This document shows positions 9,073 through 18,625 of a stretch of DNA of 64,000 bases, in pieces. The stretch spans positions 1 to 64,000 of the forward strand of contig JAOARB010000023.1 in the NCBI GenBank assembly GCA_025210775.1. The letters are read 5' to 3'. This DNA is from Prolixibacteraceae bacterium. GTDB lineage: Bacteria > Bacteroidota > Bacteroidia > Bacteroidales > Prolixibacteraceae. Both the position numbers and the translations under genes were made by a program. Below the pieces are notes generated by a model, which did no database searches, had not been told where the DNA came from, and saw nothing but the letters and a program-made list of their open reading frames with translations. Every line of letters begins with the position of its first letter. The stretch's first letter is position 1.

Positions 9073-9107
9073 AAAAAAGCTGTCAGAAATATAGGTCTGA
9101 CAGCTTT
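9073..9107 (-). terminator. Intrinsic terminator after the carboxynorspermidine dehydrogenase-like gene
   Basis: A 12-bp stem (9076-9087 with 9096-9107). Read on the minus strand it leads into the T-run made by A at 9073-9078. Confidence 0.8.
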
Positions 9108-9117
9108 GGTATTTTAT

Positions 9118-10311
9118 TTAGAACTCAATATCAATATTGGTCTTTTCAATCCATGGTAAACCATTTTCTCCTAACAACTCTAGGAATGGATCAGGATTAA
9201 ACTCCTCGACATTGTATACTCCTGGTTTTCTCCATTTCCCTTGTAGGAACATCATCGCTCCAAGCATACATGGAACACCAGTCGTGTAACTTACACCTTG
9301 CATTCCTGTCTCGTCATATGCTTTCTGGTGACTACAGTTATTATAGATGTAGTAAGTTTTTTCTATTCCATCTTTAACCCCTCGGATTCGACAACCGATA
9401 GATGTCTCACCACTATAGTTCTCTCCAAGATCTCCTGGGTCTGGTAGTACTGCTTTTAAGAACTGAATTGGAACAATTTCTTTCCCCTCATAATTGATCG
9501 GTTCAATGCTTGCCATTCCAATATTTTGAATCACTCTTAGATGAGTTAAATACTCCTGACCAAAAGTCATCCAGAATCTAGCTCTCTTTATCGTAGGATA
9601 ATTTTTAACCAACGATTCTAACTCTTCATGGTAGATAAGGTATGACTCTTTTTCTCCAATATTTGGGTAATTAAGAGGTTTATGTATTTCATGTGGTTCT
9701 GTAGTAACCCATTGTCCATCTTCCCAATATTTACCCTCTTGGGTGATCTCACGAATATTAATCTCGGGATTAAAGTTTGTAGCAAAAGCTTTACCGTGAT
9801 CCCCTCCATTACAGTCCACAATGTCTAAATAATGAATCTCATCAAAGTGATGCTTTGCTGCATGAGCTGTAAAGATACTTGTTACTCCAGGATCAAAACC
9901 ACATCCTAAGATAGCGGTAATTCCTGCTTCTTCAAATTTCTTTTTGTATGCCCATTGCCAACTATACTCATATTTTGCCTCATCAATTGGCTCATAATTT
10001 GCAGTGTCCATATATGAAACTTTCGTTTCAAGACAGGCATCCATGATAGGAAGATCCTGATATGGTAAGGCAACATTTACTACTAATTCAGGTTTAAATT
10101 CCTCAATTAGTTTTACAACTTCTTTTGCATTGTCTGCATCAACAGAAGCCGTAGAGATATTAACCCCTTCTATTTTCGAAGCAATTGCTTTACACTTCGA
10201 TTCTGTTCTACTTGCTAGTAGTATGTCTGTAAAGACCTCAGGGTGTTGTGCCATTTTCTGGATCACGACAGATCCAACACCTCCAGCACCAATAACTAAA
10301 ACTCTACCCAT
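9118..10311 (-). CDS. Carboxynorspermidine/carboxyspermidine dehydrogenase-like (saccharopine dehydrogenase family)
   Basis: A 397-residue cytosolic NADP-dependent enzyme with the N-terminal Rossmann signature VLVIGAGGVGSVV. The segments ASRTESKC, EAGITAILGCGFDPGVTSIF, DCNGGDHGKAFATNFNPE, SYTTGVPCMLGA and GKWRKPGVYNVEEFNPDPFL closely follow Vibrio carboxynorspermidine dehydrogenase. They fit it better than lysine-pathway saccharopine enzymes. The reaction joins aspartate semialdehyde to a diamine, giving carboxy-(nor)spermidine, the step before decarboxylation in the alternative polyamine pathway. The decarboxylase (nspC type) is not in this window. It is a single-gene unit. Confidence 0.85.
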   Translation of the reverse strand: MGRVLVIGAGGVGSVVIQKMAQHPEVFTDILLASRTESKCKAIASKIEGVNISTASVDADNAKEVVKLIEEFKPELVVNVALPYQDLPIMDACLETKVSYMDTANYEPIDEAKYEYSWQWAYKKKFEEAGITAILGCGFDPGVTSIFTAHAAKHHFDEIHYLDIVDCNGGDHGKAFATNFNPEINIREITQEGKYWEDGQWVTTEPHEIHKPLNYPNIGEKESYLIYHEELESLVKNYPTIKRARFWMTFGQEYLTHLRVIQNIGMASIEPINYEGKEIVPIQFLKAVLPDPGDLGENYSGETSIGCRIRGVKDGIEKTYYIYNNCSHQKAYDETGMQGVSYTTGVPCMLGAMMFLQGKWRKPGVYNVEEFNPDPFLELLGENGLPWIEKTNIDIEF

Positions 10312-10410
10312 TTTAAGATAAAATTGATGTTAATTAATAAGGATATATAGCTTTTAAAAACCACAAAGATATGAAATGTGGTTTAAATAATTTCGTAATA
10401 TGATGAGATA

Positions 10411-10445
10411 AAAAAGTGCCTTATTTAGAATGAAAAATAAGGCAC
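10411..10445 (-). terminator. Intrinsic terminator downstream of the 10612-12280 gene pair
   Basis: An 11-bp perfect stem (10416-10426 with 10435-10445) with an eight-base loop. Read on the minus strand it ends in a T-run (A at 10411-10415). It sits about 170 bases beyond the last stop codon; the stretch 10446-10611 between them shows no gene. Confidence 0.7.
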
Positions 10446-10611
10446 CATCGCTCTAGTATAAAACTGATAACGCAAAAAAATGAATAATGTAAAACAGAAC
10501 AAATAAAATAATAACAAAAAATTACCAGAGCTTGAAAATCACTTAATCTTACTATATAAACATCGTGATTAAGCTGTTTGTTCTTATTATTATCATTAAA
10601 ATTGTTTCTAT

Positions 10612-11151
10612 TTATTCAAAAGTGTTAATTACTCCCTGATCTAGAAGTTCATTGGAGATTTCTAACTCTTGTTCTAGGAAAGCATCCATGTCATCTTCAT
10701 TTTCAAATGATACCACCAGTGTGTGGGCTAGAATCATGTAACCTTCAGGATCTTTGATGATCTTTAGTCCATTCAACTCAGAAGAGAAATCTTTGATTAA
10801 AACACCTCCTTGGCCAAATTCCTTTTCATCCATCCATGACAGATAATCGAAGTACCATTGTTCAAGTTGTTTTAAAAGATCAATATAGTCTTCTAATTCT
10901 TTGTGCTTATCATACCCCATTAGCTCGACTCTAAAGATCTCCAACTCTCCCTCGCCATTGATATAAGCAAGAAAAGTAGACATAGGAACATCCTTTTCGC
11001 TTAATTCCTGAATCGAGATAGGATATACTTTACATGAAAAAAAAGGATAGTGATTATGAAAAACTATATCATATTCTGCCTCTTCTGTCTGTAACGGATT
11101 GTTACCAAGAAGAAATTTTGGTTCTTGAAGTTGTGAATCTTTATTTCTCAT
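10612..11151 (-). CDS. Conserved-looking hypothetical protein, translationally coupled
   Basis: I do not recognise this 179-residue, acidic, cytosolic-looking protein; it has no signal peptide or membrane segment. It contains long hydrophobic/acidic stretches such as LEDYIDLLKQLEQWYFDYLS and MILAHTLVVSFENEDDMDAF. The start codon at 11151 lies inside the 3' end of the MORN-repeat gene (11-base overlap), so the two are probably translated together. Function is unknown. Confidence 0.7.
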   Translation of the reverse strand: MRNKDSQLQEPKFLLGNNPLQTEEAEYDIVFHNHYPFFSCKVYPISIQELSEKDVPMSTFLAYINGEGELEIFRVELMGYDKHKELEDYIDLLKQLEQWYFDYLSWMDEKEFGQGGVLIKDFSSELNGLKIIKDPEGYMILAHTLVVSFENEDDMDAFLEQELEISNELLDQGVINTFE

Positions 11152-12280
11152 TCTTTTTTCGTTTAAATAATCCTCTTTTTTTCTTTTTGGTGGATTTTGG
11201 AGATACCGCTCTCTTTTCTTGTTTCTTCTCAGGGACTCTTACTGAACGTATAACATCCATAAAGTGTTCTTGGTATTTGTTGAATAATATCTCATTGACC
11301 TCTTCAACGACGGTTACCGCTTTCCCTTTGTTTACTCTTGTAATGACTACACCTTTGGTTGTGTATGGTCCTTTTTGATATCTTCTTCCCATGTATCCCA
11401 TGGTATATCGGGTGTTAAAATCTCCTTTTTTCCAAGATAAATCTCTATCTCTTCGATAGGGGAGTTTTAACCTCATATTGGTGCTATAGTAGACCAAATC
11501 TTGCATCCAATCTACATCTTCTTTAATAACCGTAATTGTTGGGGTTGTGGTCCCTACATTTTTATAGGTGATTGGTTTTGATGCGAAGGTAAGTATTTGT
11601 CTTTTGGTACTGTCATTACCTTCTTCATGTACTAATTTCCAGTCATTAGACGGAAACTCTATCTCTAGCTGGTTTTTTACCAATTGAAAGACCGATTGGT
11701 ATTTTATCTCTTTTATGACTTTGCCACTCATGTCATAAAATTTCCATTTCCCATCTTTCTTCCCTTCTTTATAAAACCCTTTGGCTCTTACTTTACCGTT
11801 GTTATGATAGACTACTGTGGGACCATCTAAAATACCATTAATGACCTTAGACTCCGCACGAATGTTTCCATCTTTGAAATACTCTTTTACATTGCCACTC
11901 AGTACCCCTTCTTCATAATTCTCTTCCGCCTTCATCTGCCCATTATTCCAATAATAATTGTGCATCCCATTAGGCTTACCCTCTTTAAATAGACCTTCGT
12001 GTTTTGTCTTTCCATTATAGTAAAACCAAACAAATCGACCATCCCATGGTACTGCTTTCTTCCCATTTAAAAAACCTCTCATATGAACACGGTCCCCATC
12101 ATTATTATACACTGTAATGTTGGCTTTTTTGTTGATGATTTCAATGATCGTATAGTATGTACTCATCTCTTTGGGCACTCGTTCAAACCATTGATTATAA
12201 TACAAAGTGTCTTGCGCATTAAGTGTGCCTAATGACAAAATGAATAGATAAAGTGTAAATAGTAACGTCGCTGGTTTCAT
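11141..12280 (-). CDS. Secreted MORN-variant (YwqK-like) repeat protein
   Basis: A 379-residue protein with a signal peptide ending near GTLNAQ. Residues of about 60-200 hold at least five YwqK/MORN-variant repeats (FYYNGKTKHEGLFKEGKPNG, YYWNNGQMKAEENYEEGVLSG, EYFKDGNIRAES, VYHNNGKVRAKGFYKEGKKD). The C-terminal half carries a separate alpha/beta-looking region, and the tail is strongly basic (KSTKKKKRGLFKRKKNEK). Such repeats form an elongated beta sheet; the annotation 'toxin-antitoxin antitoxin' often given to them is not supported here. The exported location and coupling to the gene at 10612 are the only clues to function. Confidence 0.78.
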   Translation of the reverse strand: MKPATLLFTLYLFILSLGTLNAQDTLYYNQWFERVPKEMSTYYTIIEIINKKANITVYNNDGDRVHMRGFLNGKKAVPWDGRFVWFYYNGKTKHEGLFKEGKPNGMHNYYWNNGQMKAEENYEEGVLSGNVKEYFKDGNIRAESKVINGILDGPTVVYHNNGKVRAKGFYKEGKKDGKWKFYDMSGKVIKEIKYQSVFQLVKNQLEIEFPSNDWKLVHEEGNDSTKRQILTFASKPITYKNVGTTTPTITVIKEDVDWMQDLVYYSTNMRLKLPYRRDRDLSWKKGDFNTRYTMGYMGRRYQKGPYTTKGVVITRVNKGKAVTVVEEVNEILFNKYQEHFMDVIRSVRVPEKKQEKRAVSPKSTKKKKRGLFKRKKNEK

Positions 12281-12364
12281 CGGTTTTTGTTTTTTATTGC
12301 ATTGAGAGTACGATATTCAGTAGTAGAGTTTAGGCAATTTATAATATGTAATGTTGACAAATGT

Positions 12365-12412
12365 AAAAAAAAAAGCCAAGAACACATGAATTTGAATCAT
12401 GCATTCTTGGCT
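12365..12412 (-). terminator. Intrinsic terminator after the DUF1015 gene
   Basis: An outer 9-bp stem (12374-12382 with 12404-12412) and an inner 5-bp stem (12385-12389 with 12397-12401) are separated by a CA/CA internal loop. On the minus strand they are followed by a T-run of ten. Confidence 0.8.
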
Positions 12413-12433
12413 ATATATATTAAAATAAAAGAA

Positions 12434-13681
12434 CTAGTGTAGTTTATGAACTACCAATCCAGATCTTAATTTTGGTTCAAACCATGTTGTTTTAGGAGGC
12501 ATGATATTATCTGTATCTGCAATATTGATCAACTGTTGCATTGATACAGGATAAAGTCCAAATGCGACTTTCATTTCGTTTGAGTCTACGCGACGACTTA
12601 GTTCTCCAAGTCCTCGTATTCCTCCAACAAAGTCAATACGTTTATCTCGTCTAAGATCCTTAATTCCCAATACAGGAGAAAGGATATGATCTGAAAGAAT
12701 GGTAACATCTAACCCTTGAATAGGATCATCATCGTTACACATCTCTGGTTTTGCATTGAAACGATACCACTTACCTTCAATATACATTACAAATTGATGA
12801 AGCTGTTCTGGAGATAGAATCTCTTCTGATTCATCAACAAAATCAAATTTCGTTTTCAACAATGCAATAAATTGATCAGAATTCATTCCATTAAGATCTT
12901 TAACTACGCGGTTGTAGTCAATAATCTTTAGTTGGTTGTCAGGGAAGTGCACTGCCAAGAAAAAGTTATACTCTTCATCACCAGTGTGATTTGGATTCTT
13001 CTCTCTCATCTCTTTCCCAACAAGAGCTGCAGCAGCAGTTCTATGGTGTCCATCTGCAATGTATGTATTTGGAATCTTAGCAAATTCAGATTCGATGAAT
13101 TTTATTTGAGCAGGATCATTGATAACCCAAAAATGGTGACCAAAACCATCTTCTGCAACAAAATCATAAATAGGTTTGTTTTCAGCTACATACTTCTCTA
13201 CAAAACTATCAATAGACTGCATTGCTGGATATGAGAAGAAAACAGGTTCCATATTAGCCTCTGTGTTTCTTACGTGCTTCATACGGTCTTCTTCTTTATC
13301 CGCACGAGTCAACTCATGTTTTTTGATAACCCCATTCAAATAGTCATCCACTGAGGCACAACCTACTATACCATATTGAGTACGACCATTCATTGTTTGA
13401 GCATAAATATAGAGCTTATCTTCTTTATCTTGCTCTAACCATCCTTGTGTTTGAAATTCTTTAAACTTCTCTACAGCTTTGTCATAAACCTCTGGAGAAT
13501 GCTCATCTGTTTCTGAAGTAAATGCTACTTCTGGTTTAATGATATGTAAAAGAGAATAAGGGTTTCCTTCAACCTCTTTTCTTGCTTCCTCTGAGTTTAA
13601 TACATCATATGGACGAGAAGCAACCTGTGTTGCTAAATCTGGACGTGGACGTAAACCTTTAAATGCTTTTAGAATAGCCAT
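12434..13681 (-). CDS. DUF1015 protein of the serine cluster (ParB/SerK-like motif)
   Basis: A 415-residue cytosolic protein matching DUF1015 from its start (FKGLRPRPDLATQVASRPYD) through KKHELTRADKEEDRMKH (from Lys120) and ADGHHRTAAA (Asp210-Arg214). The family regularly neighbours serA and serC in Bacteroidota, as here. The DGHHR motif recalls ParB-like proteins, including archaeal free-serine kinase (SerK), so a role in phosphoserine/serine metabolism is a reasonable inference but is unproven. No serB is present beside the cluster. It lies 157 bases downstream of serA; the gap holds a strong hairpin without a T-run. Confidence 0.88.
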   Translation of the reverse strand: MAILKAFKGLRPRPDLATQVASRPYDVLNSEEARKEVEGNPYSLLHIIKPEVAFTSETDEHSPEVYDKAVEKFKEFQTQGWLEQDKEDKLYIYAQTMNGRTQYGIVGCASVDDYLNGVIKKHELTRADKEEDRMKHVRNTEANMEPVFFSYPAMQSIDSFVEKYVAENKPIYDFVAEDGFGHHFWVINDPAQIKFIESEFAKIPNTYIADGHHRTAAAALVGKEMREKNPNHTGDEEYNFFLAVHFPDNQLKIIDYNRVVKDLNGMNSDQFIALLKTKFDFVDESEEILSPEQLHQFVMYIEGKWYRFNAKPEMCNDDDPIQGLDVTILSDHILSPVLGIKDLRRDKRIDFVGGIRGLGELSRRVDSNEMKVAFGLYPVSMQQLINIADTDNIMPPKTTWFEPKLRSGLVVHKLH

Positions 13682-13714
13682 ACTTTTCGTTTTCTATAAA
13701 AATTTTACCCCTAG

Positions 13715-13747
13715 GATAGAAAGAGAGACCGAATCTCTCCTTCTATC
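13715..13747. other. Strong hairpin between serA and DUF1015
   Basis: A 14-bp stem with one mismatch (13715-13728 with 13734-13747) and a five-base loop lies between the two genes. There is no T-run on either side, so it is probably not a plain terminator. It could set relative expression through RNA processing or stability. Confidence 0.55.
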
Positions 13748-13838
13748 TGTTGTTTTATTGTTTTGTTAATAGTAAACCGGATGTACTTTTGTTGTGGTTA
13801 GGATTAAGTTTAACATGGTTGACCTAAACAACGCTACA

Positions 13839-14762
13839 TTACTTGTTTACTTGGAAATCAGCAATCTTTTCGTTTAAATATTTTGCTGCTTGTTCCAATG
13901 CTGCTTTACCTGCATTGAAGTTTGCTTCTTCTGTTTGAGCTCCTAATTTTTTTGCTGTAAAGAATACTTGATCGCCAAACTCTTCAAGCAATTCTTGTGC
14001 ATTCGTTGGAGCAACGTCTGATACGTAATAAAGATCTTTTCTTTCGCTTAATACCTTTGCTAGCTCTTCTTCATGAATCACTTCTTTTCTAGCAGTATTG
14101 ATGATAACTGCATTTTTAGGCATAGACATCATTAAATCGTAACCGATACTTTTCTTTGTCTCTTCTGTTGCTGGGATATTCAATGAAATAACCTGTGATG
14201 AAGCAAACAACTCTTTTACTGATGGACAGTATGCTACACCTTCATTTCCTGTTTGTCCTGGCTTTAAGAAGATATCAAAAGCAGACACTTCCATGTTGAA
14301 TCCTAAAGCATAGTTTGCAATGCGACGGCCAACATTTCCATATCCTAGAATACCTAGTTTCTTACCTGAAATTTCAAAACCTTGCTTACCACTAAATTTC
14401 TTTCTTGTCATCATGAAAAGAAGTCCAAAAGTTAGCTCTGCAACTGCATTGGAATTCTGACCTGGAGTGTTCATTACAACAATACCTTTTTCTTTTGCAT
14501 AAGCACAGTCAATATTGTCGTATCCAGCACCACCACGTACTATAACTTCTAATTTGGGAGCGGTATCGATTGCTACTTGATCGATCTTATCGCTTCGTAC
14601 AATGAGTCCTTCTGCATCTTTTAGTGCAGTATAAAGTTCTTCACGCGAGCCATATTTCTCTAACAATTGTACCTCTACATTTAATGCTTTGGCTGCATCC
14701 AACATGTAATTAGTAGTCTCTTTAGAGAATGGTTTTTCTGTCGCAACTAAGATTTTTTTCAT
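13839..14762 (-). CDS. serA: D-3-phosphoglycerate dehydrogenase, short K-type
   Basis: First step of serine synthesis: oxidation of 3-phosphoglycerate to 3-phosphohydroxypyruvate with NAD. There are 307 residues from the ATG at 14762 (another ATG lies at 14771), and no ACT domain. Visible are RGGAGYDNID, TPGQNSNAVAELTFG, the Rossmann motif LGILGYGNVGRR and the substrate-binding Arg225 in NTARKE. The catalytic His of the family (PHIGGST in E. coli) is Lys272 here (AKKLGAQT), and the relay Glu position reads Asn254 (DVAPTN). The same Lys occurs in Bacteroides and Entamoeba enzymes (called type IIIK), so this is a family trait and not damage. Confidence 0.93.
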   Translation of the reverse strand: MKKILVATEKPFSKETTNYMLDAAKALNVEVQLLEKYGSREELYTALKDAEGLIVRSDKIDQVAIDTAPKLEVIVRGGAGYDNIDCAYAKEKGIVVMNTPGQNSNAVAELTFGLLFMMTRKKFSGKQGFEISGKKLGILGYGNVGRRIANYALGFNMEVSAFDIFLKPGQTGNEGVAYCPSVKELFASSQVISLNIPATEETKKSIGYDLMMSMPKNAVIINTARKEVIHEEELAKVLSERKDLYYVSDVAPTNAQELLEEFGDQVFFTAKKLGAQTEEANFNAGKAALEQAAKYLNEKIADFQVNK

Positions 14763-14771
14763 CACTGTCAT

Positions 14772-15051
14772 AGCTTAATTATTATGGTGAAAAGGTATAC
14801 TTATTTCTCGCTTTCAATAATGACAACAATCATCTTTAGAAAGAAAAATACCTGCCTTTTCATATGTGTTATTTGTGTTATAGAACAACTAATTTCAGGG
14901 AATAATGGCCCCCATTTATTCAAATTGTTATTTTTTATTCTATTGTAATTATGAAGTAGTATCGCTTTGTTTAAGTTGTATTTAAATGTGTTATTCTAGT
15001 GCCATTTTGCGTGTCGGATAACATCATTAAATCACCTCTTTAAATGTTGAT
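14772..15051. other. Intergenic region between serC terminator and serA
   Basis: About 280 AT-rich bases with no ORF or RNA fold that I can support. Since serC ends in a terminator at 15052-15083, serA must have its own promoter in this stretch. Confidence 0.4.
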
Positions 15052-15083
15052 AAAAAGGTCGTAAAGTTAACTTTACGACCTTT
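15052..15083 (-). terminator. Intrinsic terminator after serC
   Basis: A 30-base perfect palindrome (15054-15083). On the minus strand its tail is T-rich (A at 15052-15056). Confidence 0.85.
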
Positions 15084-15107
15084 CTAGTTGATACTTCTAA
15101 GTCTTTA

Positions 15108-16181
15108 TTATGCTTGTTGCTTTTCAAATTCTTGCATTGCATCAACCAATACTTGAATACTTGATTTAGGCATAGCATTATATGTAGATGCTCTAAAACC
15201 ACCAATTGAACGGTGTCCTTTGATTCCTACAATGTTTTTAGACGTAGCATATTGGAAGAATTCTGCTTCTTTTTCTTTGTAACCTTCTGTCATTACAAAT
15301 GTAATGTTCATCAAAGAACGGTCAGCTGGGTCTTTTACTACAGCTTCAAAACATTTGTTTCTATCCAACTCGTCGTATAGAAGGGCTGCTTTTTCTTCAT
15401 TAACTTTAGCAATCGCTTCAATACCACCGTTTTCTTTCAACCATCTCAGTGTTTGAAGTGCTGCAAATACAGGCACACAAGGAGGTGTGTTAAACATCGA
15501 TCCTTTTTCAATGTGAGTGCGGTAATCTACCATTGTTGGAATAGGACGATCTACTTTACCAAGAACATCTTTTCTTACAATAACTAGTGTTACCCCTGCA
15601 GGTGCCAAGTTCTTTTGTGCTCCAGCATAGATAAGGTCATATTTTGAAACATCAATAGGACGACTGAAAATATCTGATGACATATCTGCTACCAATGGTA
15701 CATTTACTTCTGGATCATGGTGGATCTGTGTACCATAAATAGTGTTATTTGTAGTGTAGTGGAAATAATCAACATCCGCTGGCACTGTATAGTCTTTAGG
15801 AATATAGCTGTAAGTAGACTCTTTTGAAGATGCTACTTCAACAATTTCTCCAAACAATTTTGCTTCTTTGATCGCTTTATTGGACCATGTACCTGTGTTA
15901 AGGTAAGCTGCCTTAGTCTTAAGTAAGTTGAATGGTACTGTAAAGAACTGAGTTGAAGCTCCTCCTTGTAAATATAGTACTTCGTGTGTGTCTGGCACAT
16001 GTAGTAACTCTTTTACTAAGGCAACTGCCTCGTCCATTACGGCTACAAATTCCTTACTACGATGGGATACCTCCATTACGGATAATCCTGTTCCTGCAAA
16101 ATCTAGGATAGCTTCAGCTGTCTTCTTAATTGTGTATTCTGGCAAGATCGAAGGTCCTGCATAAAAATTATGCTTCTTCAT
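15108..16181 (-). CDS. serC: Phosphoserine aminotransferase
   Basis: Second step of serine synthesis: PLP-dependent transamination of 3-phosphohydroxypyruvate with glutamate. There are 357 residues from the ATG at 16181 ([14 protein letters not shown]), which matches known SerC starts; an in-frame ATG at 16196 is less likely. Signatures include [18 protein letters not shown], the PLP lysine in [14 protein letters not shown], and [15 protein letters not shown] near the C-terminus. It is separated from serA by a terminator, so the cluster is not one transcript. Confidence 0.95.
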   Translation of the reverse strand: MKKHNFYAGPSILPEYTIKKTAEAILDFAGTGLSVMEVSHRSKEFVAVMDEAVALVKELLHVPDTHEVLYLQGGASTQFFTVPFNLLKTKAAYLNTGTWSNKAIKEAKLFGEIVEVASSKESTYSYIPKDYTVPADVDYFHYTTNNTIYGTQIHHDPEVNVPLVADMSSDIFSRPIDVSKYDLIYAGAQKNLAPAGVTLVIVRKDVLGKVDRPIPTMVDYRTHIEKGSMFNTPPCVPVFAALQTLRWLKENGGIEAIAKVNEEKAALLYDELDRNKCFEAVVKDPADRSLMNITFVMTEGYKEKEAEFFQYATSKNIVGIKGHRSIGGFRASTYNAMPKSSIQVLVDAMQEFEKQQA

Positions 16182-16396
16182 AGCGATTTGGGTCATTAAA
16201 AATGTTATTATCTCGAATAATAAACCAAAATTTAGCTTCTGGTTTATAAGTTATATTTTGTCAATATATTATTTTTTTAGATAAGATCCTATGTTATGAC
16301 AAAAATCATTTTATTTCTCCGTCAATTATATATTAAACTTAACATAGGACTTAACTTTCGTTTTGTATAGCTATTATTGAAATTACTTACAAATAG

Positions 16397-17482
16397 TTAT
16401 ACTAATGGCAGTTTTTTTACCAATGCAGGAATTAGCTTTTTCCTCACTCGTATATAAACGGTGTTTCCAAACTTACAATGAGGAACATCGATATATCCTA
16501 AACCGATTCCTTGTTTTAACATAGGGGATTGTGTTCCTGAAGTTACCACTCCAATTTTTTCACCCTCTTCAGTACAAATCTCATATCCGTGTCTAGGAAT
16601 GCCTCTTTCCTGAAGAATGAATCCTCTGAGTCTTTTGGTTACACCTGCTTCTTTTTGTTTCTCAAGGGTTTCTCTATCAATAAATGGTTTGTTCTCTACA
16701 AATTTTGTAGTCCAACCCAAGCCTGCTTCTAAAGGAGAAGTGGTGTCGTCAATATCATTGCCATACAAACAATAACCTTTTTCCATACGAAGGGTGTCTC
16801 TTGCTGCAAGTCCAATAGGAGCAATGCCTTCAGGCTCTCCTGCTTTAAAAATCTCTTCCCAAAGCTTTTCTACATCTTTGTTGGCACAATAAACCTCAAA
16901 TCCACCTGAACCAGTATAGCCTGTATTAGAGATGATGATGTCATCTATCCCTGCCATCTGTCCAATAGTAAATTGATAGAATGGAATATCTTTTAATTCT
17001 ACTGTTGTTAGTCGTTGAAGTACCTCTAATGCTTTTGGTCCTTGAATGGCTAATTGTGAGAACTCATCCGATACATTGGTGATGACTACACCTTCTTGAT
17101 TATTATCTACAATCCATTGGTGGTCTTTTTCGATATTTGAAGCATTGACTACCAAAAGGTATTTCTCTTCTTTGATCAAACAATAAACGATCAAATCATC
17201 TACAATACCTCCTTTGCCATTAGGGAAATAGCAATATTGGGCTTGTCCAGGTTCCAATACAGAAACATCGTTTGAGGTTACCCTTTGTAGAAAAGGTAAA
17301 CTTTGTGGGCCTTCTACATAGATTTCTCCCATATGAGAAACATCAAAAACGCCTACACTTTCTCTGACTTGTATATGTTCACTTTGAATGCCGCTATACT
17401 CAATAGGCATGTCATAGCCAGCAAACTCTACCATTTTGGCACCTAGGTCACGATGCACCTTATTTAGAGCAGTTGTTTTCAT
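16397..17482 (-). CDS. gcvT: Aminomethyltransferase (glycine cleavage T protein)
   Basis: A 361-residue cytosolic enzyme that transfers the aminomethyl carbon from lipoyl-H protein to tetrahydrofolate, releasing ammonia. Signatures are [45 protein letters not shown] and [12 protein letters not shown]. Its C-terminal barrel continues to [16 protein letters not shown]. It is near the serine genes and so complements one-carbon flux, but gcvH and gcvP are not in this window. No terminator is evident after it. Confidence 0.95.
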   Translation of the reverse strand: MKTTALNKVHRDLGAKMVEFAGYDMPIEYSGIQSEHIQVRESVGVFDVSHMGEIYVEGPQSLPFLQRVTSNDVSVLEPGQAQYCYFPNGKGGIVDDLIVYCLIKEEKYLLVVNASNIEKDHQWIVDNNQEGVVITNVSDEFSQLAIQGPKALEVLQRLTTVELKDIPFYQFTIGQMAGIDDIIISNTGYTGSGGFEVYCANKDVEKLWEEIFKAGEPEGIAPIGLAARDTLRMEKGYCLYGNDIDDTTSPLEAGLGWTTKFVENKPFIDRETLEKQKEAGVTKRLRGFILQERGIPRHGYEICTEEGEKIGVVTSGTQSPMLKQGIGLGYIDVPHCKFGNTVYIRVRKKLIPALVKKLPLV

Positions 17483-17635
17483 TATTATTGGTTTATAATT
17501 TTTTGTGTTTCTTGTTATTTCAAAGGAAGTATCTAGCCCCCTTTTCCACTATAAAGGTAGTGAGTTATATCCAACTAAAAGTGAGCTTTATCATATAGAA
17601 GCCGATTATTGTTGGAAAACATCTTTATTGCTCTT

Positions 17636-18625
17636 TTATCTCCCTTTTTTGTAGGCCACATTGGCCTTATAAGGCGATTCAATAGGGGGGTAGTCGTCAA
17701 AATACTCACGATCTTCAACAAAACCATGGTCGAAAAATCCTTCGATCTTTTCAAAAGCAATAAAACGATGGATCCATTGATGCTTTTCGTTATAGATATA
17801 TGTATATCTTTCTACACTCGCTTTATTTGTGGTGGTGTTGAGTACCCTTTTATAAACCAACTTCCCTTCTTGGTCATATTCGAAGGTGGTTAGTATGGTT
17901 GGTTTTTTCCCTTCTTTATCTGTTTGGGTTTTCAGCTCTCCTTTGTCGTTATAGGTGAGGTAAACACTTTTGATAATCTTTTTATTCACATAGTATTTCT
18001 TTTCATATACTCTTTCTTTCTTGTCAAAAGAGTATAATACCTCTATGTTTTTTTTCCCTTTAACAGGATTGACTTTTCTTTGGGATGTTCCTGATCGAAA
18101 ATATTGGTATCTGTCGTGACGAATCGTATCTCCTGTACATGACCTTGTGAGCATCGATACAATCCGTCCAAGTCCATCATATTTGAATTCAGAAAGAAAT
18201 TTCTTTTCTCCTTTAATGTCGTATTGGTTGATTAGCAACTCTTGACCTCGCTTATTATAAAAATAATCATATCGAAAATAGTTCCCTTTATTGTCAAATG
18301 CATTCTCTTCGATCTTTTGACCAAGATTATTAAATCGAAGAATAGAGATTGTGTCAATACTCCCTTGTTTTATGCCTCCTCCGATTTGATATTTACTGAT
18401 CTCAATGGTGTCGCCTTGATTGTTAAAACGATATTTTAAGGCATAGTTGTCTATCAGCTCGGCTCTTTCGATCTTCCCAAACCGTTCAATCGCTTTATAT
18501 CTCTTGACATTTATTGAACTGCCTCTTTTGATCTTGGCAGGAGGGGTGTTGTTTTCCCCTTTAGCTAAAAAACTATTTACACTCAATAGTAGGCTTATAA
18601 GGAGGGATACTACACTTATTCTCAT
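17636..18625 (-). CDS. Secreted protein with RHS/YD-like repeats, unrecognised
   Basis: A 329-residue protein with a signal peptide ending near FLAKG. The mature part is built of tandem strands of the form (Y/F)-x-Y-(D/N)-x-x-G-(K/R)-(I/L), for example FNNLGQKIEENAFDNKGN, FKYDGLGRIVSMLT, LTYNDKGELKTQTDKEGK and FEYDQEGKLVYKRV. This pattern is that of RHS/YD or YwqK-like beta repeats. There is no toxin domain at the C-terminus. A periplasmic or surface beta structure is likely; function is unknown. It is divergent from the lipoprotein at 18949. Confidence 0.75.
   Translation of the reverse strand: MRISVVSLLISLLLSVNSFLAKGENNTPPAKIKRGSSINVKRYKAIERFGKIERAELIDNYALKYRFNNQGDTIEISKYQIGGGIKQGSIDTISILRFNNLGQKIEENAFDNKGNYFRYDYFYNKRGQELLINQYDIKGEKKFLSEFKYDGLGRIVSMLTRSCTGDTIRHDRYQYFRSGTSQRKVNPVKGKKNIEVLYSFDKKERVYEKKYYVNKKIIKSVYLTYNDKGELKTQTDKEGKKPTILTTFEYDQEGKLVYKRVLNTTTNKASVERYTYIYNEKHQWIHRFIAFEKIEGFFDHGFVEDREYFDDYPPIESPYKANVAYKKGR

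Noticed and set aside
11034..11378. Plus-strand frame of 114 residues
   Set aside because: It lies antisense across the coupled MORN/hypothetical genes and has no family resemblance; a shadow frame.
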